Shown here one piece after another: positions 28,901-37,770 of a DNA stretch of 64,000 nt (the first letter of the stretch is position 1; each line of letters opens with the position of its first letter). The notes beneath the pieces were generated by a model. That model did no database searches, was not told the DNA's origin, and saw only the letters and a list, made by a program, of their open reading frames with translations. The DNA lies in NCBI GenBank assembly GCA_023212725.1, contig JALBYF010000031.1, positions 124,001-188,000 of the forward strand, given 5' to 3'. Source of the DNA: Tranzscheliella williamsii. Lineage: Eukaryota; Basidiomycota; Ustilaginomycetes; Ustilaginales; Ustilaginaceae. The position numbers were made by a program, and so were the translations under genes.

Positions 28901-30318
28901 TGGTGCTTGGCCTCGATCACGGCAGCTCGGAAGTCCTCGGTAGCCTTGGCGTCGGCGGTGGCAACTGCATCAAAGTCAGCCTTGTCTTGAATAGCGGCCT
29001 TGTAATAGGGGCTGTTTCGGTAGGCCTCTTCCAGCTGTTCGGGGGTGCTGGGGACGTTGGAAGCATCTCGGCCTTCCTGGAAGATCCTCTCGTACTGATC
29101 GGTGCATCCGGTGATGTAATCGGCCGAGGTCTGCCGAGGGCGGTCAGCGAAACCTAGATTGAGGAAATACTGACGAGCTTCGGTTCGAGGACCAAAGTAG
29201 ATGCATCGGCCCTGTTCGACGACGAGAACCTTGTCAAACTGCTCCCAGATACCCTCAGAAGCCTGGTAGAGCGAGACGAACATGGTGGCCTCGAGAAGAT
29301 TGGTGAGGATGCGCATACTCTTGACATAGTCGAGGGCGGTACTGGCATCGAGACCTCGAGTGGAGTTGTCCCAGGAAAAGACGCTGGCGCCCGAGGCGAG
29401 GCCTTCGAGGATGGAGACACGCTTACGTTCACCACCGGATACACCACGAACGGTCGCGCTTCCGACGAGGGTGTGCTTAGTGTGCTCGATGTTGACCATC
29501 TTGAGGAAGGTGTCACGGATGAGCTTGCGGTACGACTTGTTGGTGTGCTCGGGCAGCTTCTTGGCGCTGGCTTTGAGCCTGAGAGCAAAGTCGATGGTGC
29601 GAGCGACGGTGAGGGTGGCGTGGTGCTGGTCGTCTTCCTCGCAGTAAACCACTTCGCCCATGTAGCGTTTGCCCATCTCGTGGGCATCGATACCACCGTA
29701 GTGAACCTTGCCCTTTGTCTCGATAAAGCCGTTGCGCTTGTTAGCGATGGTCTTGAGGAAAGTACTGCAGCCTGAACCCGGACGGCCAATGACGAGAACC
29801 ATCTCTCCGGGCTTAGCGGAGCCGTTGAAGCCCTGAAGGAGGTTTCTGGTTTTGGGCTTCATTGGCTTGATGCCGAAGAGGCCGAGAATGCCGAAAATGG
29901 GGCCGATAACCTCAAAGAGGGCCATCGAGGGGATGGTGGGCACATTGAGATCCAACGAGGCAGTGCCGATGACTTGGAGATCCTCCCAGCTGACGCCGAG
30001 CTTCTTGCGCTTGACGTCCATCTGGTTCTCCTGCTCCTGGACGCCGGAAAGCCAGGCGTGGAGGTCAAAGGCTTCTTGCTGCTTCTCGACATCGCTGTCC
30101 TTACCGTTGGCGGAGGAAAGCTGTCGCTCGAGCCTCTTGAACTCACTCTCAGCCTCGGCGACGTCGACGTGTCGCTCGCTGCTCTCTGCGCTGCTGGGAG
30201 CTTTGGTGGACTGGCCGGTTACATTGGCCTCGTCATTCTGGGTCTGCGAGGTATGGTTCGTGGCTATAAAGTTGTCGGTGCCGGTAGCACCTGCGTGCTG
30301 GGGCCCTAAACCTGACAT
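25954..30318 (-). CDS. PDR-type full-size ABC transporter (ABCG, Pdr5/Snq2-like)
   Basis: Single exon, 1454 aa from the ATG at 30318, in the reverse order NBD1-TMD1-NBD2-TMD2. NBD1 has the PDR-specific Walker A with Cys in place of Lys (GRPGSGCSTFL, near residue 177), a good signature VSGGERKRVSI (near 293) and the degenerate Walker B SVFSWDNSTRGLDA. NBD2 has a normal Walker A (GSSGAGKTTLLDVL, near 864), a degenerate signature LGVGDRKRVTIGVEL and LFLDEPTSGLDGQSA. This asymmetry, with one working and one degenerate ATP site, is typical of PDR pumps. Six hydrophobic segments follow each NBD; the C-terminus has the usual Cys-rich loop (CLYCPYKSGEEF). Likely a plasma-membrane drug/lipid efflux pump. 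A 19-codon uORF ends 2 nt before its ATG. Confidence 0.95.
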   Translation of the reverse strand: MSGLGPQHAGATGTDNFIATNHTSQTQNDEANVTGQSTKAPSSAESSERHVDVAEAESEFKRLERQLSSANGKDSDVEKQQEAFDLHAWLSGVQEQENQMDVKRKKLGVSWEDLQVIGTASLDLNVPTIPSMALFEVIGPIFGILGLFGIKPMKPKTRNLLQGFNGSAKPGEMVLVIGRPGSGCSTFLKTIANKRNGFIETKGKVHYGGIDAHEMGKRYMGEVVYCEEDDQHHATLTVARTIDFALRLKASAKKLPEHTNKSYRKLIRDTFLKMVNIEHTKHTLVGSATVRGVSGGERKRVSILEGLASGASVFSWDNSTRGLDASTALDYVKSMRILTNLLEATMFVSLYQASEGIWEQFDKVLVVEQGRCIYFGPRTEARQYFLNLGFADRPRQTSADYITGCTDQYERIFQEGRDASNVPSTPEQLEEAYRNSPYYKAAIQDKADFDAVATADAKATEDFRAAVIEAKHHGVRAKSQYQVSFPAQVYALWLRQMQMLLGDKFDLFMSYVTAIVVAMLTGGIFFHLPTTSAGVFTRGGCLFILLLFSSLSAFAELPTQMMGRPILARQTSFAFYRPSALILAQLLADLPFGVPRSTIFAIILYFMAGLERSASAFFTAWFIVIIAYYSFRALFAFFGAITTNFYSAARLAAIVMAALVLWAGYVIPQAAMRRWLFWVSYINPVFYAFEALMVNEFKRVTFTCEGAQILPSGPTYPAGLGPNQICTLLGATPGSDQISGSAYLSANFAYEESHLWRNVGILIAFLLGFIAMTAFSVETQDQGAFASAMVVKKPPNKEEKKLDDILKDRRSGATEKTEAKLEVVGEPFTWSNLEYTVPVPGGHRKLLDNVFGYVKPGTMTALMGSSGAGKTTLLDVLADRKSIGVIEGDRLIQGKKIDMSFQRQCGYAEQQDIHEPMCSVREALRFSAYLRQSHEVSKEEKDQYVEDIIELLELHDLADAIIGYPAFGLGVGDRKRVTIGVELAAKPSMLLFLDEPTSGLDGQSAFTICRLLRKLADNGQTILCTIHQPSALLFETFDRLLLLERGGKTVYFGPIGRDGKHVIDYFGARGAHCPAGVNPAEYMLDAIGAGSQPRVGDRDWADWYLESDLHRNNLATIEEINREGAAKPKTEGRTTEYAAPWLYQFQVVLRRTMLSTWRQPAYQYTRFFQHLAFALLTGLLFLQLGNNVASLQYRLFVIFMLAIIPAIIMAQIMPFWIMSRSIWIREETSKTFAGTVFATTQLISEVPYALVCGTVFFVLIYYLAGFQTDSNRAGYFWIMTFLLELFAISIGTMIASFSKSAYFASLFVPFLTIILNLTCGILSPPQSMSSTLYSKFLYNVNPIRFTISPLIANELTGLDIRCAPTEFSRFNPPAGQSCEAWAGDYVARAGGYLDNGSAFTDCLYCPYKSGEEFYAAFGITFGERGRDIGILIAFIAFNCIATVVFTKFFRFSNR

Positions 30319-30320
30319 GG

Positions 30321-30380
30321 TCAGTGGCGGGGGGCGGGAGGAAGTACGGGAAAAGGGAAGCACACGGTACAAACGGTCAT
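30321..30380 (-). promoter_or_regulatory. uORF ending 2 nt before the ABC transporter start
   Basis: ATG at 30380, 19 codons (MTVCTVCFPFPVLPPAPRH), TGA at 30323-30321, then CC and the main ATG at 30318. It is in a different frame from the main gene. Whether it is transcribed depends on the start site, which I cannot see. Confidence 0.5.
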
Positions 30381-31014
30381 TCACACAGGAAACCAAGCAG
30401 ACAGAGAAGGGAATATATACGATCTATCCGGCTGGGCTTTCAATCTCGCCTCACAGCGGAAGGTGGCATCCGGCTGAGCTCAGACGGAGCAAGTGAGCGA
30501 TCGTCGGAAGAGCGGCATCAACAGGCGTGGGGGGGAGCCGACCAGGCGCTCAGGCAGAGAAACGCAAGAAGGAAACAGGCGAGCCGAAAATGTTTGGACG
30601 CGGAGGAAGATTCCGAGTGAGCATCGTATCGCCATGGAGTTGCGACTGCAGGTGGCGAGCAGCGGAACTGGTGCCGGCTGGGGCGAAGGCAGTCAAGGCA
30701 GCCTACCCAAGGCGAGCAAGGCATGCAGGGAGCCCTGAAAGAGATGCGGAATCGAACGGATTTCGGATGCCGTTTTCCACTTGACTCGTCCGCCTCTGGT
30801 GCCTTGACACACGCGTGCACAATTGATACCCCCCGAGTACAGTCAACGCCGAGTCACCGTCCCAACACAGTCAGTATCATACCATTTGAGTTAGGTTTCT
30901 CGCCACACTGCAACGGACAAGGTTCGCGCGCACTTTCACTGCCAGTCACACTCCCACGGCCAAAAGGAAAAGCACGTCGGCTACCATGATCAGATGTTCA
31001 TCACAACCACCCAG

Positions 31015-31640
31015 TGACTGTGACTACCTTGAGATTCTGATCGTGTTGTGGTGGGATTTGCAAGGGAGATAACCAATTAAGACGCCTGCACAAGGGTGGT
31101 GTAAGCACTGGCTTCCGTAAACGGAACATGGCGGAGCTGGAAGTGGCACCGACGCACGCCGTCCCACTCATGCCCTGGCCGCACTGCGTTTGGGCAGCGT
31201 TCCGCGACTCGACTCCCTGGGAAATCGCTAATGCGTCAACTAAGGCCAGGTTCGAGACAGGAGACCGGAATACGGTGCTAAAGAGCAGTAGTGCGGTTGC
31301 GTAATGCTGCTAAGCTGGGTAGTGCGTGTACGAGATAATAGGATGGTCCGGTAAGTTCAAAATTTGGCAGGCGCACCTGCGGGCGAATGGCCAGTTTTGG
31401 CGATTACAGAACAAAACATGCGTGAACGAACGCATGCAGCTTGGCAAATCCCAGTCCGAAATTCACGCGCAACGTCCAGGTCCGGAAGGCTTCCGTCTCG
31501 CGCTTCCCATTTCCGCGGAGTCCCCGCTCAGTTCGGAACCGCCCTGCCGCTTCCCCGGCGCACCCGTCCGACGCAACCTAACATGTTTCCCCATCCAATC
31601 ACATTGTGATCGTGATGAGTTGTACCAGTTGACTGTGACT
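31015..31640. repeat. Two identical 11-bp elements TGACTGTGACT in the ABC transporter upstream region
   Basis: Copies at 31015-31025 and 31630-31640, same orientation, 615 bp apart. Each holds two TGACT half-sites in tandem with a 6-bp period, like half-sites of bZIP factors. Confidence 0.5.
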
Positions 31641-31875
31641 TCAGTCGCTAAGCTGCATCAAGGCACGAAGTGAAACTCGACTGCCATGTCACAGTGACTT
31701 GTAATGGCTGAGTCCATCAGACGCTTCTAGTCGCATCAACGTTGGGAGCTTTAGACAGAGGCTGTTCTGGTAGTGCATGGGTATCACATAGCATTGCGTT
31801 CTAAAAATGGATATCGTGTGTACATCGGTAGTGGAAGGGTCATATCACATGGGGTGCTTCTACTGGTGAAGAGTG

Positions 31876-34800
31876 TTACAACGCACTGGCCTCATCCTGT
31901 TCATGACTGCGCCGGCGAAGCTGTTCTTGAAGTGTGGCAGTGCTCGGGTTGTCGGTGCAAGGCGGGAAGGGTGTCGACTGTGGGTGGGCATGTGCGTGAT
32001 CCAGTGTGGTGAGTTGTGTGGGCGCGGCCGAGACGGCGATGCTGGCCATCGAGTCGCTGGGTAGGATGGTGGATGGGGCGGCCACGTTGGCCGACGACGT
32101 GGAACGCGATGGGTTGGAGGCGCCGGGTGGGGTCACGTCGGGGCCGGGCTGGCGGGGGTGGACGTGCGTCTCGCCTGGCGAGCGAGGTGGCGAGTGCCTG
32201 AGCTCGTGCATCGGCATTGCGGTGGGGGCGGTGGCGGCCTCATCGCCGCGGTTCTTCTTCGCTACGCGCCCAGTGCGTGACAGGCTCAGCGCACCGAGCG
32301 CCGCCGAGCGGAATCGGCCCCCAAGCGGCGTGCTCCCCTGGCGGCCAAGCAGCATTCCCGAACCGCTCGACGCATTCCGCGCGAGCGAACCGTCGCCGCG
32401 CGAGCCGACACGTACCGCCATAGGATTCATCGACCCAAACTCGCTTCCCTCCCTCCGTCGATGCAGCGCTTCGTACCTCCCCATGATGGTGTTTTCGTTC
32501 TCCATCCTCGTCCCCTCGGCTCCGTCGTTCCTATCCTCCATTCCTTCCTCTAGCTCGTTCAGGTGCGTCGACGCGTTGCGAGATGCTTCCCGCCTGCGTT
32601 GCTTGGCAGCAGCGAGCCGCTCTCGGAGCGTGATCCTTCTCTCTTCTTCCAGCGCTTCTGCCCGCAGCGCTGCGCGTAGCGTCACTGTACGCTGCACCGT
32701 GTTGCCCGACATGCCGCTAGCTCGGCTGACCGCTCCCGAAGCCTCTCGGCGCTTTGATGCGTTTCGCTCGTGCAACGCAGCCCTCGAAGGCATCGTGGTC
32801 GTCATCGCTGCGTCCGAGTCGCCGTCAGGTGCAAAGGAGATAGCCGGATGCGAGCCTGCCGGCATGCCGGGCGTGGCCGACCCTTCCGCATCCTCTTGTT
32901 CTGATACGGGAGGATTGCGAACATCCGCATAATGCTTTCCTCGGCTTGTGCTGCGAACTGGGATCATCAGATTGCTATCGGATACGCTTCGCGCCTGGTC
33001 AGGCTGGACGGTTCCTAGCTTCCTATCAGATACGCTTCGCACAGGGTCCAGATGGACCGCCCCTAGCCCTTCGCCCGAGCGTATCGACGTCGCGCTGGCT
33101 GTCGGTAGAACCGTCATGATGCTGCGTACGGAGTCTCGCGAAGGGATCTCCAGCACATCGGGGCCGTGATAACCTTGGCCTGAGCGACTCGCCGAGACGG
33201 TGCTCATCCTCCTTGCCGGACTGCTGAATGACGGCCATGCACTCGGGCTGGTGTCGTTCGAGTCCGGGGTGTTGCGGCGGAGCGCACGTTTGTAGTCGTC
33301 CATTAAGTGGCGCGGGACGCTAGCAGCTGGGTCGGCCGCTTCCTCGACTCCTTCGACCTCTTCAAGGTGGCGAGCTAGGCCGTCTGGCAAAGCGATGCCT
33401 TCGGTACCTGCCAAGGGCTCGTCAACATGTGGCCTCACCATGTCCGCAGCCTCGCCACCGAACGGTATGTCATCGTCGGCCGTAATATCTTTCTCTCCGT
33501 CATACGCTCCGGCATCGAAGGCGGTTTCCTGTTCGTCGTCCCAGTCTCCGACCAGGCCGCGTCCACCTTGCGAGCTGACAAGCGCAGGTCCGAACCAGTC
33601 AATGGTGTCGCAGAGGTCCAAAGGGGCCAGCGGATTACGTGGAAGCCACAAAAACTCGTCCACCTCTTGGTTGTAGAACGGATTGTTGTAGCGGGCCGAG
33701 TTGTTTGGTGTATCGTCCCAGCATACAGGAGGATGTGGCCGTACCAACTCTCGTCCATACAGTTTCTCGTCATCCTCATCCTGATAATCTTCGCAGATGC
33801 CAGAGGAGACTTGTCCGCTTGCAGACGTGTGTCTGCCATTATCCCCTGCCTGGGCATTATATCGTCGTTCAGCTTCCTGCGATCCGTCATCACTATGATG
33901 TTGCCTACTGAAGCCGCCGGAAGCATCGACACTTTCGTCTTTCACAGTGGTAAGCTGGCTGCGCTTTCGCATGATGGTGCCCTCGCTTCGGCTAAAGTGT
34001 CGACGGTCACGGCGGGGTGGCGCTGTCCAGTGATCCTCAAAGCGAGCAGAGAAAAGCACGTCGCCGTCCTCGAAGCTCTGGTCGTAGTCGCCCTCGCTCG
34101 GCACTGGAGCATGTGCAGAAATAGCATCGATTCCGGACAGGAATGGACGCTCTTCACTTCGAACGCTGCTTCTCCGCCGGTGACCGACGTGGGACAGCTT
34201 TGATCGGCCGTAATCTCCTTTCCTTCGCCTCGTCAGAGCTGTCTGTTTCAAACCTTGTTCCCCTTCGACGTTCTCAGCCTGAGCTGCGTCCGAGGCGCCG
34301 TTGAAGCGGTGGTGGATGTGGACATGGCTGGTGGATGGTAATCCAGAGATGCCATCGGGTGCTGATCTGCGGTCGGTGCTCGCCCGCGGCGAATCCACGG
34401 AGACCGCATGTAATCCCAGTGTCGCTTTCGCCGCCGAGCGATAGTGCAAGGCGTGCTTAGCCGTCTCTCTGATGATGAATCGGGGTGTCTTGGCAATGCC
34501 CTTGGCGCCAAGTTCTACCGCATTGGATGGGAGCTTACCCTTGGCGTGTGCAGAAGCAAGGTAGCTTGGTTTATCGAGGCCATTCGCATTGAAAGAATCA
34601 TGCAGCTTCTGCCACGCACGATGAAAGGCAGAACCGGTGAGAGGGGGCCGCAGCACCGAAGGGTACCTGCCTGAAGCTCGGACGTCGAGCGGACTGAGGG
34701 TATCGTTGGCCTCCTCTGCCGAACTTGGGCCGTAGTCACGCTTCTCTGTTCCTCCACGCGTCGGTCGTGAATCGATCCCGCACAGAGCTTCGGCTTCTTC

Positions 34801-37770
34801 GTCATCGACAGCTCTGCACTGAGACTTCCAGAGCCGGGTTGCCATCAGCTTGACAATCACGGTCAATGGGATGAGCAAGGCGGTCATGCCAATGTACACC
34901 GAGCCGATACGGATGACAGCAAAGAGAATGAGCAGGACTGCCTGCATCACCATAATGGCATCGAGGCTGAATCGCAATATTCTGGTAAAATAAACGACAC
35001 CTTCCATCTCGTTGAACCGCCGATAATAGTGGTATGCGAAGTTTTTCTTGAAGACCACCAGGGCACCTGCACTATAGACCAGAGCAAAAGGAATGACGAG
35101 CGGGTTGAGGAGGGCAAAAATGAAAACGATAGCCATAATGTTGAGATGCAAAGGAAGCCAATAGTACCTGTTGAAGTTTCGCGGTAGGGTTTTGATGGCG
35201 CGGGTGCGTGGCGTGATTGCCTTTCTCGCTCCTAAGTGCTGAAGGAGAGCAATCATGAATCCGACATGCTCAAAGCCTGACTGCAAGGCCAGCTGAAGAA
35301 TCAAGTACGAAACAAAGAAGGGTGCGGCAGTCGGAAAGGAGAAGCCAATGGTGTCTAAAATCTTCTCCGGCTTACCAATCTTTGTCAAGATGGTCTGAAC
35401 GGCAACCGATCCAACGCAGAAAAAGATGACAACGTTGCAGATGACAAACTTCCAGTACCTCACGAGGCAAGCGTCGTAGAGAGAGCTGAAGGTGACGAAA
35501 CCTTGTGCTCGCTTGCTGACTTGAAAGATGAGCTCGGGAATGGACATGAGAATCAGTGAGACGATAAGAGGCGGGAGGGTGATGTGGACGAAACTTTCGA
35601 GCTTGGGATTGTTGTCAAAGAAGTCGCTCAATCCAGGCAGTTTCTTGAGACTTTCGACGCTGAAAATACCAACGGTGATAAAGTTGATGATGATGACCCA
35701 AAAGATCGTGAAGGCCCAGGTAGCAATGTTAACACCAAAACCTCGCACCACATCTCCGGTAAAGGAGGTTTTCATGAGTCGATCCCAATCAAGATCCTTG
35801 ACTTCAGGAGCAAGTTGAACTTTGACAACGATCTGATCCTTGAGCTCACGCCAGACCATCCTTGCTTGACGAGGATCACGAAAAGTGACGAAAGCGGTCG
35901 AGGTGGACTCGTAGCTCGACGGTGGTCGAGAACGCATCTCGGTGACCAGGGCCGTTAGGAGATTGAGTTTGGTCAGAAGGTAATCAATTGTCGGAACTGT
36001 TTGCCCTCGAAAAAGGGCAGATAGCCTCGTGGCTGGTTGGAATGGGTCGAGAAGCTCCCTCGGAAGTTCATGCAGCGCCTCCCAGATTGTCTCAGGCATC
36101 TCGTGCTCTGCATCGCTGTTGACCGTTTCGATGGCCTGCGTTTGCTGTGAATGCATACCACGATTGGAGGGAGAAAAGCGTGCTAGACGGCGTGCAAGCT
36201 CTTCCTCTTTGGCTTTGGCGGCATGCGTAGGTCTAGTAGGCCCAAGCTTCTCTAGATCCGGGTCGAGGGATTCAAGAGGCGTACAGGTACCCGATTTAGC
36301 ATCGCCATTCGTGACCCCAAAAGGAGAGCGCCACAAATGGAGAAGCTGTCTGACTTTGCTCGGCGATGCAGTGGGGGCGGACACAAAAGTTCGATTAGGG
36401 TCATCGCTATCGCGTCGCCTCATTTTGGTCGTTCGCCTCCCGACGGCGACCAAGACATCCTGGGCGAGCTTGACATGGGCAGCCTCGAGCTTATTAAGAA
36501 TGGCCTGCCTTCGGGAGAGCATGGAAGCAAGCTCGTTCATCTTTCGGACCAAGACAACAGTCTGGATGGGACTCTTGAGATGCCGACCAGGGTAGAGATC
36601 AGGCTGCGGCCCCACGGGTCCGTCGCTTTCGGATGACTGATGTGCTGGATAAGGCGCATCTTTTGTGTCACGATGCGAAAAGGTTGGAGGTTCAGTAGTA
36701 CCAGTGTGGAGCTGCTCGTCTTCTGACAAAGGATGAATATGATTATCGTCAGTGGTAGATGCGATGCTGGCATCATCAGGACGTAAAAACTCCTCAAAGT
36801 AACGGCGGATGCTAGCCTCATCTCGCATAGTACCTGGAAGGTTCATCACCATGAGGGTTCTCTGGCGCCAACCTTGGCTGCTGTCTCCGTCTGCCGGGGG
36901 AATGCGATGAGCGGAAGTAAAATATTGTTGCGGGTCATCTGGGGCGTAGGCGGAAGAGGGGGCTGTAACAGGGGCCGGACCATCCTCTGAAGCATGAGAC
37001 TCGGCATGCGATTGGCAAAGTCTCTCTCTCGTTTTCTGAATCTGAGACTTTCGGATCTTGAGCGAGCCAAATCCGACCCACCATAGGGTGAGGATCCAAG
37101 TGATGCTAAGATACCAAAGCAAGACAAGATGAATCCAGAGGAGCGAGCGACCGCGTTGGTTCGGGATGGTGTTGCATTTGTCACGTTCTTCTTCATCTTG
37201 GCTAAAGCATGTGGGGTCCTTTGGGTCTGGCTGATTGACGAGGTAGGAAAGCGAGGCTCTGGCCATGTCAGTGGGATCTACACCTCGACTAAACACGATG
37301 TGGATGGCGAGCAGGAGGGGCGCCGTGGTAAGGGTTTGGAGGAGAATCCAATAGAAGCAGGCGCGGAGAAAGCGGACATAGACGACAGTGTCCATACCGG
37401 TATGCTCAGCGTAAAACTGATCGGTGAAGCTGATGGCCTGTTTGATCCAAGCAAATGGCCAACGGGGCAAAGGCGGGGAGGGAGTGGAAGCATGGAAAAC
37501 CCTTGAATAGTAAAAGTGGCCCATCTCCCAATCCTCAGAGGTGTCCTTAGAGCGGACATGTATGGCAGTATCATGGACACCTCCGAGCGGATGCCTGAGA
37601 CGCGGATCGTTCCTCCAGAATCTTGAAAAGCGGGTGGTAGGAAGGCGGCGAAGCTGACGTAAAACCTCGAAACCGAGAATGGTTGTGCCTCCGACCGCAG
37701 CAAAGATGGCAGTGGTGGTTACCAGACCCTGGAAGCTGGAGTTGACAGTGCGGCTTTCTACGTCACCCAT
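31876..37770 (-). CDS. CSC1/OSCA (DUF221) family cation channel with a ~990-residue cytosolic tail
   Basis: Single exon, 1964 aa. TM0 lies near residues 15-37; FRNDPRL-like sequence and the RSK1-type late-exocytosis N-domain follow (EHTGMDTVVYVRFLRACFYW, then YLSITWILTLWWVGF). A cytosolic RRM-like linker starts at RTLMVMNLPGTMRDEASI near 303, is interrupted by a long disordered insert, and resumes with STAFVTFRDPRQARMVW. The pore domain runs from about 690 to 975 (FGVNIATWAFTIFWVIIINF ... GFEHVGFMIALLQHLGARKA ... MTALLIPLTVIVKLMAT). Such proteins are osmo- or mechano-gated Ca-permeable channels or lipid scramblases. The tail (980-1964) is low complexity, rich in Ser, Arg and charged runs, with one Arg/Glu-rich coiled-coil. 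Relatives are usually 750-1000 aa. Confidence 0.9.
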   Translation of the reverse strand: MGDVESRTVNSSFQGLVTTTAIFAAVGGTTILGFEVLRQLRRLPTTRFSRFWRNDPRLRHPLGGVHDTAIHVRSKDTSEDWEMGHFYYSRVFHASTPSPPLPRWPFAWIKQAISFTDQFYAEHTGMDTVVYVRFLRACFYWILLQTLTTAPLLLAIHIVFSRGVDPTDMARASLSYLVNQPDPKDPTCFSQDEEERDKCNTIPNQRGRSLLWIHLVLLWYLSITWILTLWWVGFGSLKIRKSQIQKTRERLCQSHAESHASEDGPAPVTAPSSAYAPDDPQQYFTSAHRIPPADGDSSQGWRQRTLMVMNLPGTMRDEASIRRYFEEFLRPDDASIASTTDDNHIHPLSEDEQLHTGTTEPPTFSHRDTKDAPYPAHQSSESDGPVGPQPDLYPGRHLKSPIQTVVLVRKMNELASMLSRRQAILNKLEAAHVKLAQDVLVAVGRRTTKMRRRDSDDPNRTFVSAPTASPSKVRQLLHLWRSPFGVTNGDAKSGTCTPLESLDPDLEKLGPTRPTHAAKAKEEELARRLARFSPSNRGMHSQQTQAIETVNSDAEHEMPETIWEALHELPRELLDPFQPATRLSALFRGQTVPTIDYLLTKLNLLTALVTEMRSRPPSSYESTSTAFVTFRDPRQARMVWRELKDQIVVKVQLAPEVKDLDWDRLMKTSFTGDVVRGFGVNIATWAFTIFWVIIINFITVGIFSVESLKKLPGLSDFFDNNPKLESFVHITLPPLIVSLILMSIPELIFQVSKRAQGFVTFSSLYDACLVRYWKFVICNVVIFFCVGSVAVQTILTKIGKPEKILDTIGFSFPTAAPFFVSYLILQLALQSGFEHVGFMIALLQHLGARKAITPRTRAIKTLPRNFNRYYWLPLHLNIMAIVFIFALLNPLVIPFALVYSAGALVVFKKNFAYHYYRRFNEMEGVVYFTRILRFSLDAIMVMQAVLLILFAVIRIGSVYIGMTALLIPLTVIVKLMATRLWKSQCRAVDDEEAEALCGIDSRPTRGGTEKRDYGPSSAEEANDTLSPLDVRASGRYPSVLRPPLTGSAFHRAWQKLHDSFNANGLDKPSYLASAHAKGKLPSNAVELGAKGIAKTPRFIIRETAKHALHYRSAAKATLGLHAVSVDSPRASTDRRSAPDGISGLPSTSHVHIHHRFNGASDAAQAENVEGEQGLKQTALTRRRKGDYGRSKLSHVGHRRRSSVRSEERPFLSGIDAISAHAPVPSEGDYDQSFEDGDVLFSARFEDHWTAPPRRDRRHFSRSEGTIMRKRSQLTTVKDESVDASGGFSRQHHSDDGSQEAERRYNAQAGDNGRHTSASGQVSSGICEDYQDEDDEKLYGRELVRPHPPVCWDDTPNNSARYNNPFYNQEVDEFLWLPRNPLAPLDLCDTIDWFGPALVSSQGGRGLVGDWDDEQETAFDAGAYDGEKDITADDDIPFGGEAADMVRPHVDEPLAGTEGIALPDGLARHLEEVEGVEEAADPAASVPRHLMDDYKRALRRNTPDSNDTSPSAWPSFSSPARRMSTVSASRSGQGYHGPDVLEIPSRDSVRSIMTVLPTASATSIRSGEGLGAVHLDPVRSVSDRKLGTVQPDQARSVSDSNLMIPVRSTSRGKHYADVRNPPVSEQEDAEGSATPGMPAGSHPAISFAPDGDSDAAMTTTMPSRAALHERNASKRREASGAVSRASGMSGNTVQRTVTLRAALRAEALEEERRITLRERLAAAKQRRREASRNASTHLNELEEGMEDRNDGAEGTRMENENTIMGRYEALHRRREGSEFGSMNPMAVRVGSRGDGSLARNASSGSGMLLGRQGSTPLGGRFRSAALGALSLSRTGRVAKKNRGDEAATAPTAMPMHELRHSPPRSPGETHVHPRQPGPDVTPPGASNPSRSTSSANVAAPSTILPSDSMASIAVSAAPTQLTTLDHAHAHPQSTPFPPCTDNPSTATLQEQLRRRSHEQDEASAL

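Larger units (their letters stand above)
30319..31875. other. ABC transporter promoter region and 3' flank of the CSC1-like gene
   Basis: About 1.56 kb with no coding signal. It contains the uORF, two copies of an 11-bp element TGACTGTGACT (31015-31025 and 31630-31640) and a further TGACT at 31695-31699. All of it should be upstream DNA of the ABC transporter. Confidence 0.5.
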
